Source of the DNA: Alternaria dauci
Lineage: Eukaryota > Ascomycota > Dothideomycetes > Pleosporales > Pleosporaceae
Reading direction: 5' to 3'
Length of the DNA: 64,000 nt
Assembly (NCBI RefSeq): GCF_042100115.1
Contig: NC_091273.1
Location: forward strand, 5,019,792 to 5,083,791
The notes under the pieces were generated by a model that saw only the letters and a program-made list of their open reading frames with translations, made no database searches and had not been told where the DNA came from. This document shows, one piece after another, positions 1 through 12,722 of this stretch. A program made the position numbers and the translations under genes. Positions within the stretch are counted from its first letter, which is position 1; each line of letters opens with the position of its first letter.

Positions 1-763
1 CCCAAGAGTTAAACCAGACAACGAAGTTCTCACCATAGGCCAGCCAAAGAAGACTGACTAGAAGGTCAAAGGCACCATCGTGATAGAACGATTAGCCAAC
101 AACCAGTATTAGGTATGTAGTAACAAGACACACTACGCCGACGAATGCACGGTTCGCGAACGAATCATGATTACCGGCCCAAATGCCGAAGAAATTAGGT
201 ATCAGGCGATACACCAACAACCCTACTTCGATAATCTAATGGTTGAGGTCGAGGACCAAGAAGCCCACGAAGTAGAAGATACCAAGGATCACAAGGATTT
301 GTGTTAGTATGACTGCAAGATAAATTGCGAGTTCCATAAGCAAGATAAGGAGGATTACAGGACAGACCAGGACCGGTGCTGCCACCTAAACCTCTAGGCA
401 GACGAATGTCTAGCAGACATCTGCCATCTACACGAACTAGAGAAAGTGGAGATCTACTACAGACTTCTATGGACGCAATGTAGGAACGGGTGTAACTTCT
501 ATCGTAAGCAGCTTAAGGAAGCATATAAGGTAGATGACTATTACTATCGCACCCTATCATCAAACATCTGCGAGGTAGTAGATTGTAAGATTCACGAGGC
601 TAAGAAGGCTCAACTAAGGAAGAGGATCACTAGGGAGGAGATACCTCACCAGAACATTCATTAGAGCTTCTGTTACGACGACAGGTGCTTAACGCACTAC
701 AGCTCAAAGAATAACACAGGCTACTTTCCTAAGTACAGGAAAGGTAAGCAGTTAAAAAACTAG
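1..763 (+). pseudogene. gag: gag (capsid/nucleocapsid) 3' part, RIP-inactivated
   Basis: This is the C-terminal part of the Gag frame, continued from outside the window. It includes a Cys/His-rich tail (for example the stretch at about 115-150 with Cys, His and Cys residues). The frame is broken by TAG codons where the - strand copy often keeps a sense codon. It ends at TAG 761-763, directly after an A AAA AAC heptamer (754-760). The pol frame continues one base back. Gag would form the virus-like particle and bind element RNA; this copy cannot. Confidence 0.75.
754..760 (+). promoter_or_regulatory. putative -1 ribosomal frameshift heptamer between gag and pol
   Basis: The sequence A AAA AAC lies in the gag frame, is followed at once by TAG, and the pol frame is exactly -1 relative to gag. 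This is the canonical X XXY YYZ layout. The same site is present in the - strand copy. Stops in the first -1 codons are of RIP type (TAG), so function cannot be judged from this copy. Confidence 0.5.
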
Positions 764-3700
764 GATGCCGCTAGGGACAGGGTCACGCTAGTGAAGGCAG
801 TCCTAAAACGACCCTTAGGAAGGTGCAGGATACTGATAGTCAGGTAAAGTAGCTGCTTACGACCGTATCTATATAGGGACGAAACATCGAGGCGCTCGTA
901 GATAGCGGGGCCGCACGAACGATGATCTTACCTAGAGTAGTAGAGAAACACGAACTACCCTACTGGGTTAAGAAGAACCTAGTATCAGTACTGTTAGCCG
1001 ACGAGAAACCTATGGAATATAGAAACGGCATGATACGGATGGAAACCGAATTAACAAAGCTACGGATAGCTGGCATAGAGTGCTAAATGAATATCGACAT
1101 AATAGAACTAGGAGGACTAGACATGTTAATTGGTTATGACTGGCTAGATGCCTATAACCCCGCCATCGACTGGCGAATGAAGACGATACTTAGAAGAGAA
1201 CCTGTGCACAAGGTTGCTAGAGTACGCTAAAGAGTGAGCCCGAAGGACTAGAGCTTAACCTAGGACGGGAGGTTCGGTAAGATCTCGCCTTATAAGATCA
1301 TGAGAATCTATGAGAAGGACCCTCAAAGAGTAGGAGTCATATGGATAAGACGAGTCGCGACTACGAAGGAAGGACCCTTACCACTAGAGATACCAAGAGA
1401 GTATTAGACCGACGAGTTTAGAGAACTCTTCGAGGAAAACGAAGCCACGGACTTGGTAGACCATCAGGATTAGGATCACGAGATCATCCTAGATGAAGGG
1501 GCAAAGTTAAGCCCAGGACCTATGTATCCCATATCGCCCGAGCACGATGCTGAGCTAAGGGAGTACATCTAGAAGAATCTGAAGAAGGGATTTATCTGAC
1601 CAGGATCAGGCCTAATGGCCTCACCCATCTTGTTCGTAAAGAAGCCTAACGGGAAGTGGCGACTATGTGTCGACTTCCGAAGGTTGAACAGCGTTACTTA
1701 GAAGAACTGATATCCCTTACTACTAATAACTGAGCTTATGGATCGACTCTAGGGAGCTAAGTGGTTTACGAAGTTCGACGTTTGGGAAGGATTTCACCGA
1801 ATTAGGATCAAGGAAGGACACGAATGGATGACAGCGTTCAAAACGAAATATAGACTGTTCGAGTACATAGTAATGCCTTTTGGGTTAACGAATGCCCCGG
1901 CAACGTTTTAGTCAGTTATTAACAACGCTCTTCACGAGTACCTTGGAATCTTTGTTATAGCGTACATCGACGATGTGCTGGTATACTCTAGCGGGACGCT
2001 AGAAGAACATGTGGAACATGTCAAGAAAGTGCTTAGGAAGCTTAAGGAATACAAGCTGTACCTGCAGCTGGGGAAGTGCGAATTTCACACGAAGGAAACG
2101 GAATACCTAGGCTTTATAATATCTACAGAGGGGGTGAAGATGAACCTAAAGAAGACAGCGGCTGTATAGGAATAGCCAACGCCTAAAACAGTCAAGGACG
2201 TGCAATCCTTCCTAGGATTTGCCAACTACTACTAGAAGTTTATTAAGGATTACTTAAAGATTACAACACCTCTCTCTGAGATCACGAAGAAGGAAGTTGG
2301 TTTCAAATGGAATGAGGAACATTAGGAGGCTTTTGATCGAATTAAGCAGATATTCCTTGAGGCACTAGTACTAGAGATGTACGACCTAAAGCGAGAGACG
2401 CGAGTTAAGACTAACGCGTCAGATTATGCACTCAGAGCTGTATTGTCACAGCAGTGCCCAGATAAAAAGTGGAGACTAGTGTTCTACCACTTAAGAAAGT
2501 TCTCTGGAGCAGAACTAAACTACGACGTTCACGATAAGGAGCTACTAGGAGTAGTCAATGCCTTTGAACAGTGGGAAGTCTATTTGCTAGGACTACTACA
2601 CTAGATCGAGGTTTTTACTAATCACTAGAACTTGGCAGGTTTCATGACAACGAAGAAACTCAACCGACGACAAGTCCGATGGGCTGAGATGCTAGCTCAG
2701 TTCGACTTTAAGATAACTCACCGCGCTAGAACGCTTAACGGAGCTGCGGATGCTTTAAGCAGGAGATCCGACTTACGTGAGGAAAATCATAAGGAACCAC
2801 ATAACGCCATGTTCAAGAAGATGCCTGATGGCACACTACGTTACAACCAGCCGGAACTAGCTAAGATAGCTAAGGTGGCCGAGCGGGTAGAAACACTTCA
2901 GCAGCAGTGGCAGCAGAGAGCGGCCAGCTGGCAGTTCGAGCCTGACGAGAACGGCTCCAACGAACTGTTACAAGACGAGCGAGAGTACCGAGATATGATT
3001 CGAAGCGATCGAACATATGTACCCCCACACATGAGATTGAGTCTTATTAAGGAACTGCATAAGTCCCTAGAGTATAGATATATATCGCTAGAAGAAATGG
3101 TCAGGCGACTATCAAAGGTGTTTACGATACTACGCTTGCGAGCGAAGGTGCAGGACGTCCTAGGCAACTGTTTAGCTTATTATTAGAACAAACCTAAGAG
3201 ATATAAGCCCTATAGCCTGTTACAACCCTTACCGCCACTAACAAGACTATAGAGTAGCGTAACGATAGACTTTATAGTGAAGCTCCCGAAATCGTTAGAA
3301 CTAGGATCTAGAAGATTATGCGACACAGTCCTAGTCATCGTGTATTGTCACACGAAAGGAGCAAAGTTTGTGCCTATAGAAGAAACTATTACAGCAGAAG
3401 AATACGCGTATGAGGTTAGTAAGGCACTTATGTTAGAACATAGGATACCTAAAGAATTTATCACTAATCGTGATAAACTGTTCACTTCTAAGTATTAGAA
3501 TATATTCCTAGCAAAGCTGGGTGTGAAGAAGAAACTATTAACTAGCTTCCACCCCGAAACAGATGGCCAGACGGAACGAACGAACCAGACACTAGAACAG
3601 TATCTAAGGATGTACGCTAATAAGCTGTAAGATAATTAGGTTGAACTCTTACTGACAGCATAATTAGCCTACAATAGTACTAGGTCTGCGACGACTAAGT

Positions 3701-4485
3701 ACTCACTACACTACGCGAATTACAGATATAAGCCGGTTACTTATTAAGATCCAAAAGATATAGAGAGTATTATAGTAGGTGCAGACGACAAAGCCCGCTT
3801 AATGCAAGGACTGTATAAAGAATTAAGTAAGAATATAGCTTATAGGAACCTTATAACAGCTAAGGCGGCTAATAAGCAAAGGATTAAGGGACTAACCTTT
3901 AAGAAGGGGGACAAAGTTTTCCTGTCACGTCAGAACTTGAAAACTAAGCGACTAAGCAAGAAACTGGACAACCTCCGAATAGGACCATTCGAGGTTCTAG
4001 AGGAAATAGGTAACATAAACTACAAACTCTAACTCCCACCAGGCATGCGCATCCACCCTGTCTTTCACAAGAAACTCCTAGAAAGAGCACCTCTAGATGC
4101 CGAGCTAGCTACCGACATAGAGCTCGAAGACGATAAGTACGAGGTCGAAGAAATCAGGGACCTGCAGAAAATCGGTCATCAGTGGAAATACTTGGTCAAG
4201 TGGCTAGGATGGCCAGAGAGCCAGAACACTTAGGAACCAAAAGAAAATTTGACGAACTGCAAGTCACAGGTACGTAAGTACCATCGGAAACACCCAGAGA
4301 AGGGAGGACCGGGTCCTCAAGGGAAGAAAAGAATTCAGAAAAAGGATCGAAAGAAGCGTCATCCTGCAACCAGCCCAAGTCAGTCGACAGTCCGGGTAGC
4401 GATAGTTCAGTTGGTTGAAAGTCCGTACCAGGGGCAGAGTTCCCCTCAGCTTGCTCTTTCGCGCGATCCTAAAGACTTAAAATAG
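754..4485 (+). pseudogene. pol: pol: protease, reverse transcriptase, RNase H, integrase, chromodomain (RIP-inactivated)
   Basis: This is the pol frame of the gypsy element. Visible landmarks are a protease DSGAA motif near 902-916, reverse transcriptase AYIDDVLVYS at about 1960-1990, an RNase H start reading TNASDYA where DASDYA is usual (a G to A change at the catalytic Asp, about 2410), and integrase remnants around 3170-3700 (the GQTERTNQ stretch near 3560). A C-terminal chromodomain (YLVKWLGWP) lies at about 4190-4215. At least a dozen internal stops interrupt it. Chromodomains of this group are known to steer integration to heterochromatin. The basic tail after the chromodomain runs to 4485 and overlaps the antisense reading frame on the - strand. 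Confidence 0.9.
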
Positions 4486-4840
4486 CGTGATCTCAATCAG
4501 CGAATGCTCGCTCTCGCGCCTCAGTCTCTGCCACTTCTAGCCGAAGTCAAGCGACCTCAGCCTCAGCTTGAAGAAGCGCCAAGCGCTTCTCGCGCTTTTC
4601 AGCCTTAACCTTCTCCTACTCTTCCTCAGTCACAAATAAGCTACACTCAGCTTTCACTAAAATATAGCCCGCACACTGCCCAGAGGCAGTGTCCACAAAA
4701 TAACGAAGATTCTTCTCCTTACACCGCTTACAATAAAAGGTTATCTCGTTCCCTTATTAGCGGATATGGTTAGCACGAGCCTAGCGCTGTTAAGTTAAGT
4801 TCTAGGTACGGACGCGTCGAGAAGTCTAAACCTTAGGTAT
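4196..4840 (-). pseudogene. antisense zinc-cluster/coiled-coil ORF of the gypsy element, copy A
   Basis: This is the counterpart of the + strand reading frame at 16605-17249 inside the other copy. It runs opposite to pol, between the chromodomain and the 3' LTR. Here the start codon is lost (ATG read as ATA on the - strand, near 4838-4840) and several stops are present. Only the C-terminal 60 codons (4196-4378) stay open. See the better preserved copy for the domain description. Confidence 0.6.
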
Positions 4841-4979
4841 AGTCAGGGAAAGTGAGGAAAAGAGGAAAGAGAGGATACGACACCACCAGAGTAGCTATAC
4901 CTCTACCACCGCCGCCAGACTAGGCGCGGGAAAACGATAATCCAGAGTATCAAGACGATACGCCTAAGAGGGGGGGTAA

Positions 4980-5455
4980 TGTTACAAGGTAACAAGGAAT
5001 TACTTCCCTTTCATGTAGGTCGCATAAAGGAAGACTATCGGGCGGACACGATAGACGAAAGTAGATCTAGGGCGGGGCCCAGATTACGTAAAAGGAATAG
5101 CATCCCGCTAAGACCTAGCCTCCGGGAGGCTAGTAAGGATCAGGAGGTTACGGCCCTCCTAGGCCTCCCTCTTAGAAGGGAGGGTAAGGAGGATAGGACC
5201 TATAGCAATAGGTATAAGAATATATTAGATCTTATTATTACACTTGTTATAGTTAACTCAAATAGTTCATCTCTTATACAGATTATCAACTAGTTATTCT
5301 ATCGTTTATAGAATTAGTATTGTTTATCCTTTAGTTACAACGATAACTCTTTTCCACCTAATCATTCTATACGATACCTCACAGACTACCGCTTTAGTCT
5401 ACCTCGCCTTAGTACGGACTGAGCCTAGAGAAGTATAGCCTAACCCCGTGTAACA
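4980..5455 (+). repeat. 3' LTR of gypsy copy A (476 bp)
   Basis: It begins TGTTACAAGG, where TGTTAC and GTAACA form a short inverted pair at the very end, and ends CCGTGTAACA. Its length is identical to the two LTRs of the other copy (15990-16465 and 22686-23161). It contains stem-forming GGGAGG/CCTCCC blocks at about 5115-5190. Confidence 0.95.
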
Positions 5456-7185
5456 AGAGGGTTCTTAAGTAATCTATATAAGGTCTTATACTCTTAAGGT
5501 CTATTATATAAGAAATAGTAAATAAACTCCTTTAATTATAAGGTAATAACCTTATTAGTAAGAACTAAGTTAATAACTTTATTAAGTAGACTCCTAAGCT
5601 TTAAAAGTACTAGAGCTAATTATATAACTATTAGTAAACTACTTATAAAGATCTTATAACTATCTAGTATAATAAACTAAAGCCTAATTAGCTTATTCCT
5701 TAATAGTATCTTAGTTATATATATAAGGTATATAGTTTATAGTTAATATATTTAAATAATACTTAGACTAAACCCCTAAACCTTAAACTAAAGGATAATC
5801 TAAGCTATCCCTAATTAACTTTTAGGATAAAGTAGCTTATAGTTCTCTTTACTATTAAATATAACCTTAGTATACTTATATAATAGCTCTTATAGTATAG
5901 CCCTTTATATTTTATATTTAATCTTAATTAGTAGACTTTTACTCTAAGACTTTATTAATATAATATATATTAAGCTCCTTAACTAACTCTTTTATTATAT
6001 ATAAGTAAGTTTATACTTTATATAAGATTAGTATTACTCTATTACCTAAAAGGCTTTTAGATAATAACTAAGTGCTAGCTATTATTATAATAAAGTATTT
6101 TATAGGACTAATTCTCTATTAAGAATAAGTACTTAATATAGTAAGTAGATATAGAAATATTAAAAAAAGTATATATTATAGTTATTATTTTATAGCTAAA
6201 TACTATTTAGCTAGTTTTTATAAGGCCTCTTTTTCTTTATACTATCTTTATACTTAATAGTTCTTTAGCTACTTATACTTCTCTTAGTTCTATTACTATA
6301 TCCCTCCTTTACTTAAGAAGAAAGCCTCCTCTTCTTTAATTAAAATAACTTTTAGACTTACTACTATATAATAAAATTAATATATAACCTTAATAAGTAG
6401 ACTTATAAATCCTAAACTAGATACTAAAGTCCTCTCTCTTAATATAATTTACTAACTATCTCTCTTATACCTCTTTATACTAAGTCCTCTAATTCTTATT
6501 ATAATCTTAATTCTTCTTTACTATACTATCTTTATTCCTTTCTCTTTTCCTTATAGTTCTAAGGATAAACTACTTCTTTTTCTAATAGTCTTTTAAGATT
6601 ATTAGATATTACTTTAAGCTTAATTAAGTTCTTACTACTATTTACTATTCTTTTTTATTTAATTCTCTTCTTACTCTACTTTAGCTAATCTTTATACTAT
6701 TTAGAATACCTTTACTTCCTTTAATAGTATAGTATAGATTACTTTTTATATTCTAAGTATATTCTAAATATCCTTTAGTACTAGTAGTAAGACTTACCTT
6801 TTTTATAAATCTTAATATTACTTTAGCTTTATTTATTACTAAAGGCCTTTTAGTACTTAGTAACTAAATACTAAATAATAATAATACTTACTAAGAAGAT
6901 TACCTTAGGGTTACTAGATCTAACTAAATTTTAGTAAGATAATAAAGGCTAATAAGAAATTACTAGTAGGCTTAAGGTTAAAAAATCAAGTGGCCCTAAG
7001 GTACTTAGGGTTAACTTTATAGAGGTAAAAAAAAGAATATAAAGAGACAGTTTTATATAGATTTATAGCGCGATTCTAAATCTGCGCTTAGTTTTATAGT
7101 TGCGAGTTTAGTCATAAAGTTATCTATAAAAATAGTTTTTAGTAAAGTTTTAGTATTCCTTACGTAATTCTAGCTAGTGCTGTAA
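5456..7185. other. AT-rich RIP-mutated DNA, no gene recognised
   Basis: This stretch is nearly free of CA and TG dinucleotides, rich in TA, and full of stops in all frames. A segment near 5660-5900 resembles the spacer at about 50065-50300 (shared blocks around AGCCTAATTAGCTTATTCC), so both probably derive from the same old transposon family. I cannot name the family. Confidence 0.7.
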
Positions 7186-7535
7186 GCTACCCTAGGATTT
7201 AAAGCTACTATAGCCCTAGAATTTTAGTCTACCCCCTAGAATTTTAGCCTACTACCTAGGATTTTAGCTAGCTACCTAGAATCTTAGCTTACCGCCTAGA
7301 ATCTTAGCCTACCGCCTAGAATTTTAGCCTACTACCTAGAATTTTAGCCTACTACCTAGGATTTTAGCTAGCTACCTAGGATTTTAGCTAGCTACCTAGG
7401 ATTTTAGCCTACTACCTAGAATCTTAGCTAGCTACCTAGGATTTTAGCTAGCTACCTAGAATTTTAGCCTACTACCTAGGATTTTAGCCTACTACCTAGA
7501 ATCTTAGCCTACTACCTAGAATTTTAGCTAGCTAT
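7186..7535. repeat. 20-bp minisatellite, about 17 units
   Basis: Tandem 20-bp units of the type CCTACTACCTAGGATTTTAG, with variants GCTAGC/CCTACT and GGATT/GAATT. It lies just upstream of the helicase relic. All units have RIP-like composition. Confidence 0.85.
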
Positions 7536-7699
7536 AGTAGCCTTACCTCTATAGTAGGGCTCTACTCTTAAAATTTAGCTTCTTAGGGACTATCTATACT
7601 ACCTACTAGAATACTAAGTTATTATCTATAAAGACTATAGCGTAGTGCGAAACTAGATAACTTACTTAAGAGATTACTACTCTACTTAGAAAGGAGAGA

Positions 7700-10600
7700 G
7701 GTAGGCCTTAGATAAATTATATTAGATTAGTAGCCTCCTACTTACTAACCTAAGGGATATTACTTCTCCTCCCTTAAACTAGCTACCTATCTTAGTGTTA
7801 GGCGCTCTTATCCTAGTATTTCTTTATTAGTATAATAATACTAGCTATTTATTTATTATAATAAGCCGCTATAAGATTTAAAGACACTATAATAAGAAGT
7901 ACTCCTAGAATTTAAGTAAAGAGGATCGCTAGCTATAGGCCTATATTTAAGCCTAGACGTTCTTCTCTTTAGCTAGTTTCTAGCGCTACTTTTAAGTATA
8001 GCCTCTACCTAGTAGTATATTAGCACTAATTTTAACTACTAGTAACGTATTATATATAATAAAAGAAATTTAAGATTTATAGGTAGTCTATACCTAGTTA
8101 CTCGTAATTACTAACGCTATAGTAGTAAAGACTAACTATACTAGCTAGTTTAAGCGAAATAGGTAGGTAATTTATCTTACCTACTATAATCTTACCTACC
8201 TAAGCTAGGTAAGCCGTATACCTAAGAAGAATAATACGCTACTTTAGGGCGCAGTAGACGTTATTAATAAGGCTATTAAGTAGGTAGTTACTAGTCTATC
8301 TACCCTTAGACTTAAGAGCTAGCGCTAGCTAAGAAGCGCTAAAGCTAAGGAGGCTAATACCTACCTAATAGCGCGCCTCTAGAATCCTAAAAGTTAGAAG
8401 TAGTACGCTAGCTATATAAAGCGCTTTATCTACTATATCCTATAGGTTTACTCTACCTAAGAGATATAGTATAAGGATAGTAGGAGTAATACTTTATCTA
8501 GCTAGTTAAGCTTAGAAGAGCTAGACTTAGATATTAAGGGTTAGCCTAGCTCCTCCTATTATTATAAGGATAAAATGTATAACGTAAAGTAGCTATTTCT
8601 ATAGTCTAGTAACTAGAAAGACCTTACTATACTTTTTTAGCACTTACTACACCTAGACTCTATTAGCTAATAAATTACAAACTTACTATAGCTGTTTAAA
8701 TCCTTTATCTTCTAAATAGTAGGGGATAACCTATTTTAAAGTAGATTAATCTACTTTCTAGTAGTATTAGGTATTAATAATACTATAAACTACTTATAAG
8801 AGGCCTATAATTTCTCCTATATACTAGTAGGAGTTATATACTATACCTATATACTAGCTGTTAAAATTCTACTCCTAGCCGCTTAGCGCCTAGCCTAGTA
8901 GTAGGGTAAGCTAGAGAGGGAAAACTTTATTAAGAAAAGAAAATAATACTTAGTTAATAGCTTATATAGCCCTTTTAGTAAGATAATAAGCCTCTTAGCT
9001 TACTTAAAGTATATTACTATAAATTCTACTAACGCTCTAATCTTACTATAGTTAAAAGACTAAGGGACTCTCTATATAAGGGGTTAGCTAATTTATTTAA
9101 AAGATGTCTAGGCTATAGTTACTAGTGTACTATAGTAGGTAGAAGACTACTTATAGCGCGACTTACTATAGACGTTAGCTAAGGTAGACTACTTTTAGAT
9201 ACTACTTAGGAAAATCTAGGATAATATTACCTTTAGCTAATATAGCTACTCCTTTCTTTCCTACCTAGATAATAAGTTAGCGGGTAGTCTTAAATAGACT
9301 ATTTAAAAGATAATAGATAGTCCTTAGGGATATAGGCTACGTAACCCCTAGAACTTAGCCTAGTAGCCTTAATTAGTGCACTACTATCTTTATTAGGTAG
9401 AAAAGTTCCTTAAATACCTCCTCTTTTTAACTTATATTATAGGAGGGCAGCCTACCTAAGGAACTAAAATTACCTCTACTTACTACTAGAATAGCTATAT
9501 ATAAGACTAGAATATTTATATAATAGATAGCTAAGTAGTTTTTATAAGCTAGTATTATAAAAGCTAGGCGCTATAGGATACGCCTAAGGTAATACCGCGT
9601 TTTCTACCCTAGAGAGTTAGTTAGTTATTTATAATATTTCTTACATATATATAGCTACTTACTAAGCACCTAAAAAGTAAGCGACTAGGGATTAGCTATA
9701 CTAATTACCTCTAGGCTAACGCTACTAGCCCCTAGGAGACTAGTTAACTTAGCGAGATTATTATATATAAAATAAGCCTCTAGCTAGGCTACTAGCTTAC
9801 TACGCTAGAGTATTACTATACAGCTATTACTATTAGGTAGGAAGTTATTAGTAAGGAATTTAGTAAAGGTACATAAGAGGCCTTAACTAAGGGAGAGTAG
9901 GAGGAGCCTAAAATATAGCTAGAAAGTAGCCTTAACCTTTAAGTAGGCCGAACTAAACTTACTAGTACTTTACGCTATAGGGTTAAAATAGGTATTATAT
10001 CCTACCTTAGCTACTAGTCGCTTTAAATATTCTAGCATTTAAGTAGTAAGTAGTACTACTTTCTCTAGCTATTAAGCGCCTTACCTCTAGCGCTTACACC
10101 TAAAAGTGTTAGTAGAAGCGTAATAAATTTAACTAAGACGTAATAAAATTTACCTAGAATAATTACGCTAGGCTAGTACCCTAAAAATAGCGCTACTTCT
10201 ACTATAATTTAGGTAATATACACTAGGCCACCGCCTATAACTATTAGTAACTCTAATCTAAAAGCACTAGTTTAGAAGGTATTAAAAAGAGAAGGTCTAA
10301 TTACCTTTAAATTACTTAAATAAGAGATTACTTTACGCGTAATTCTTTTAGGGGAAACACTACTAGTTATTATTCTCCTAATAGGTAGTAGAAAGAGTCT
10401 TCTTTTTATAGCACCTACCTACTAATTAAATCCTAGGGTTACTATTATTATAGTCCCGTTTTACGAGCTTATTCGAGACCTAATAAGGTAGTTAGTAGAG
10501 GTAAATATACTAGTAACTAAGTAGGTAGCTAGGCGTACTTTAAATGCCCTAGCTACTATAGTTATAGTTAGCGCTAATACTATAGGGGAATATAGATTCC

Positions 10601-11960
10601 TTACCTTTACTACTATCCTTTCTAAGGGAGGCTAGCTAAAGCGTATTATTGTAGATAAGTGTTATTTAATATTTACTAGCTATAACTAGCGCCTAAAATT
10701 AGCCTACCTTAACTAGCTGCGCGTAATTAAGGTCTAGTTTATCTTACTTACTACTACGTAACCCCCCTTACTTAAGTATAAACTTAGATAGGCTATAAGC
10801 CTACGTAGCCTATAGTATATACACGCCTCTACTATACGCCCTAATATCTAGTATCTAGTCTAGTAATATTAGCCTAGGGTATTAAATAAAGAGGTAGAGG
10901 TAATTAGGCGCCGCTAGTTAGTATAGATCTCTAGTAAGTAAAAAGTAATTATTTATTACTAATATAGGAATTAGTGTAACTTACTTAGAGGGTAGTTAGG
11001 CTACCTATTCTTCTATACTAGTATAGAGGTAGACGACTAAAGCTAGGCTCTAAAAACTTAGCTTTAAAATAGGGGGCTTATCGCTACTACTTTATCCCTT
11101 AGTACTAGTATTAACTACCCTAATATTATCTATACTCTTTACGTTAGCGCGCTATATAGGATAATTAATTTTACTTAAGAGTCTAGGCGTACTAGAAGAG
11201 GAGGTAAGCTTATTAATTTAATTATCCTAGTAGAAGAACCTTAATAGGCTATACTAGTAGTAAATAAGCTATTAGATTACTAGTAGTGTATAGTAGATTA
11301 GGGCGCTATTTATAAATTTATCTACACTAGCGTAGGTGTATATTAATAGAATATCCTAAGCCTATATCTAGATAGTTAGTTAGCTATCTATACCTAGATT
11401 TAGGTAGCTTATTATAACCTTTATAGGGAGGGTATATCTAAATAGGCTATTACTTTAAGGTAGTAAGCCTAAGAGGAGGCGAAAATTTAAGAAGTCCTAG
11501 TATAGTTAGTAAATAGTTATATTACCTATTAGCTTATTAGTAACCTAAACTAGTCTTAACACCTATATCTCTACTACTATAGAGGAGGGTATACTATAGA
11601 ATTATGCGAGTAGTATAGGGAGGAGTATATAAGATAGACCCTAGTAATATATACCTACTATAAGTGTAGCTTAAGCTAATATTTCTGCGTAATAGGCTAG
11701 GATATTACTAAAAATTATTAGTAGCTAGGTATTATAACGCCTATACTATTTTTTATTCTTTAGGAGGGCGGTAATATACTAAGAAGGCTAGGGTATATAC
11801 TAGATAATCTTCTTAAGACTAATAAGTAGTTTATATAAAAGTATAGTTATTAAAAATAGGGTGCTATTATAAGTAACGCTATAGTTATCCTTACTACTAT
11901 TCTAACTAAGCTAGAGGTGCTATAGTAGATTCGCAGTAATATATGTCTATAGGCCTCTAC
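7700..11960 (+). pseudogene. RIP-destroyed telomere-linked (TLH-type) RecQ helicase relic
   Basis: Reading through stops, the + strand keeps the order of a fungal RecQ-like helicase of about 1400 codons. At about 7800-8010 there is a Cys/His region with a TFF...RYF block, like the N-terminal zinc-finger region (DUF3505-like) of TLH-type proteins. A P-loop relic GSRKS (expected GxGKS) lies at 10384-10398, followed by VTIIIVPF (motif Ia). DKCYLIF at about 10654 stands where DECHLTF is expected. Then come LLTTT.PPLL (motif III, about 10740-10770), a STSINYPNIIY block (motif V, about 11105-11135) and ES.R.RRGG (motif VI, about 11172-11210). Nearly every change from the expected residue is C to T or G to A. 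Such genes are typically subtelomeric in fungi. Frameshifts were not mapped; ends are approximate. Confidence 0.75.
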
Positions 11961-12213
11961 CTCTATCCCTATTCCCTTACTATCTTTTATTAATCCTCCT
12001 ATCTTTCCCTACTCTTTTACTTTCTTCTCCTCCTATCTACCTCGTAACTTATATATATTTTTCTCCTTTTTCCCCTCTAGTAAGGGATGTCTATATACTA
12101 TAAAATTAATAAATAAAAACTATATAAGTTTTAAAAAGATAGGCTGCTATAGATATCTAGCACCTTAGAGGAAAAGTCTAAGGCGCCTTAGTATAATAAA
12201 GATAAGGTGTAGA

Positions 12214-12722
12214 AACTTTAATAGGCCGCCCTATAGGACTAAATATACTAGCGTAGTAAGAAATATACTATACTATAAAGGCACCCGCCCCCCCGCGTAG
12301 ATTTATTATAATATCCGCCACTAAAACCTACCTTATAGTAGAGTTCTAACTCTAATATCTCTAATATATTTAGATTTAGATATAGTATAGTAACTTTAAT
12401 AGGCCGCCCTATAGGACTAAATATACTAGTGTAGTAAGAAATATACTATACTATAAAGGTACCTACCCCCCTACGCGGATTTACTATAATATCTACTACT
12501 AAAACCTACCTTATAGTAGAGTTCTAACTCTAACATCTCTAATATATTCGGATTTAGATATAGTATAGTAACTTTAATAGGCTGCCCTATAGGACTAAAT
12601 ATACTAGCGTAGCAAGAAATATACTATACTATAAAGGCACCCGCCCCCCTACGTAGATTTACTATAATATCCGCTACTAAAACCTACCTTATAGTAGAGT
12701 TCTAACTCTAATATCTCTAATA
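12214..12722. repeat. three tandem 178-bp repeats
   Basis: The block starting AACTTTAATAGGCCGCCC recurs at 12214, 12392 and 12570, a spacing of exactly 178 bases. Each unit contains a C-run (CACCCGCCCCCC in unit 1), partly mutated to T in unit 2. It follows the helicase relic directly and may be its 3' flank or a subtelomeric satellite. Confidence 0.9.

Larger units (their letters stand above)
1..5455 (+). mobile_element. Ty3/gypsy chromodomain retrotransposon, copy A (5' part outside window)
   Basis: This is the 3' three quarters of a Ty3/gypsy (Metaviridae-type) LTR retrotransposon of the chromovirus group. The window opens inside gag. Downstream come an aspartic protease (DSGA), reverse transcriptase (YIDD), RNase H, integrase, a chromodomain, a G-rich polypurine tract at about 4971-4976 and the 3' LTR. 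The element is inactive: many TGG, CAG and CGA codons have become TAG, TAA or TGA, the signature of RIP. It matches the - strand copy at 15990-21444 base for base in length (position y pairs with 21445-y), so no indel separates them. It is followed by AGAGGG. Confidence 0.95.
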
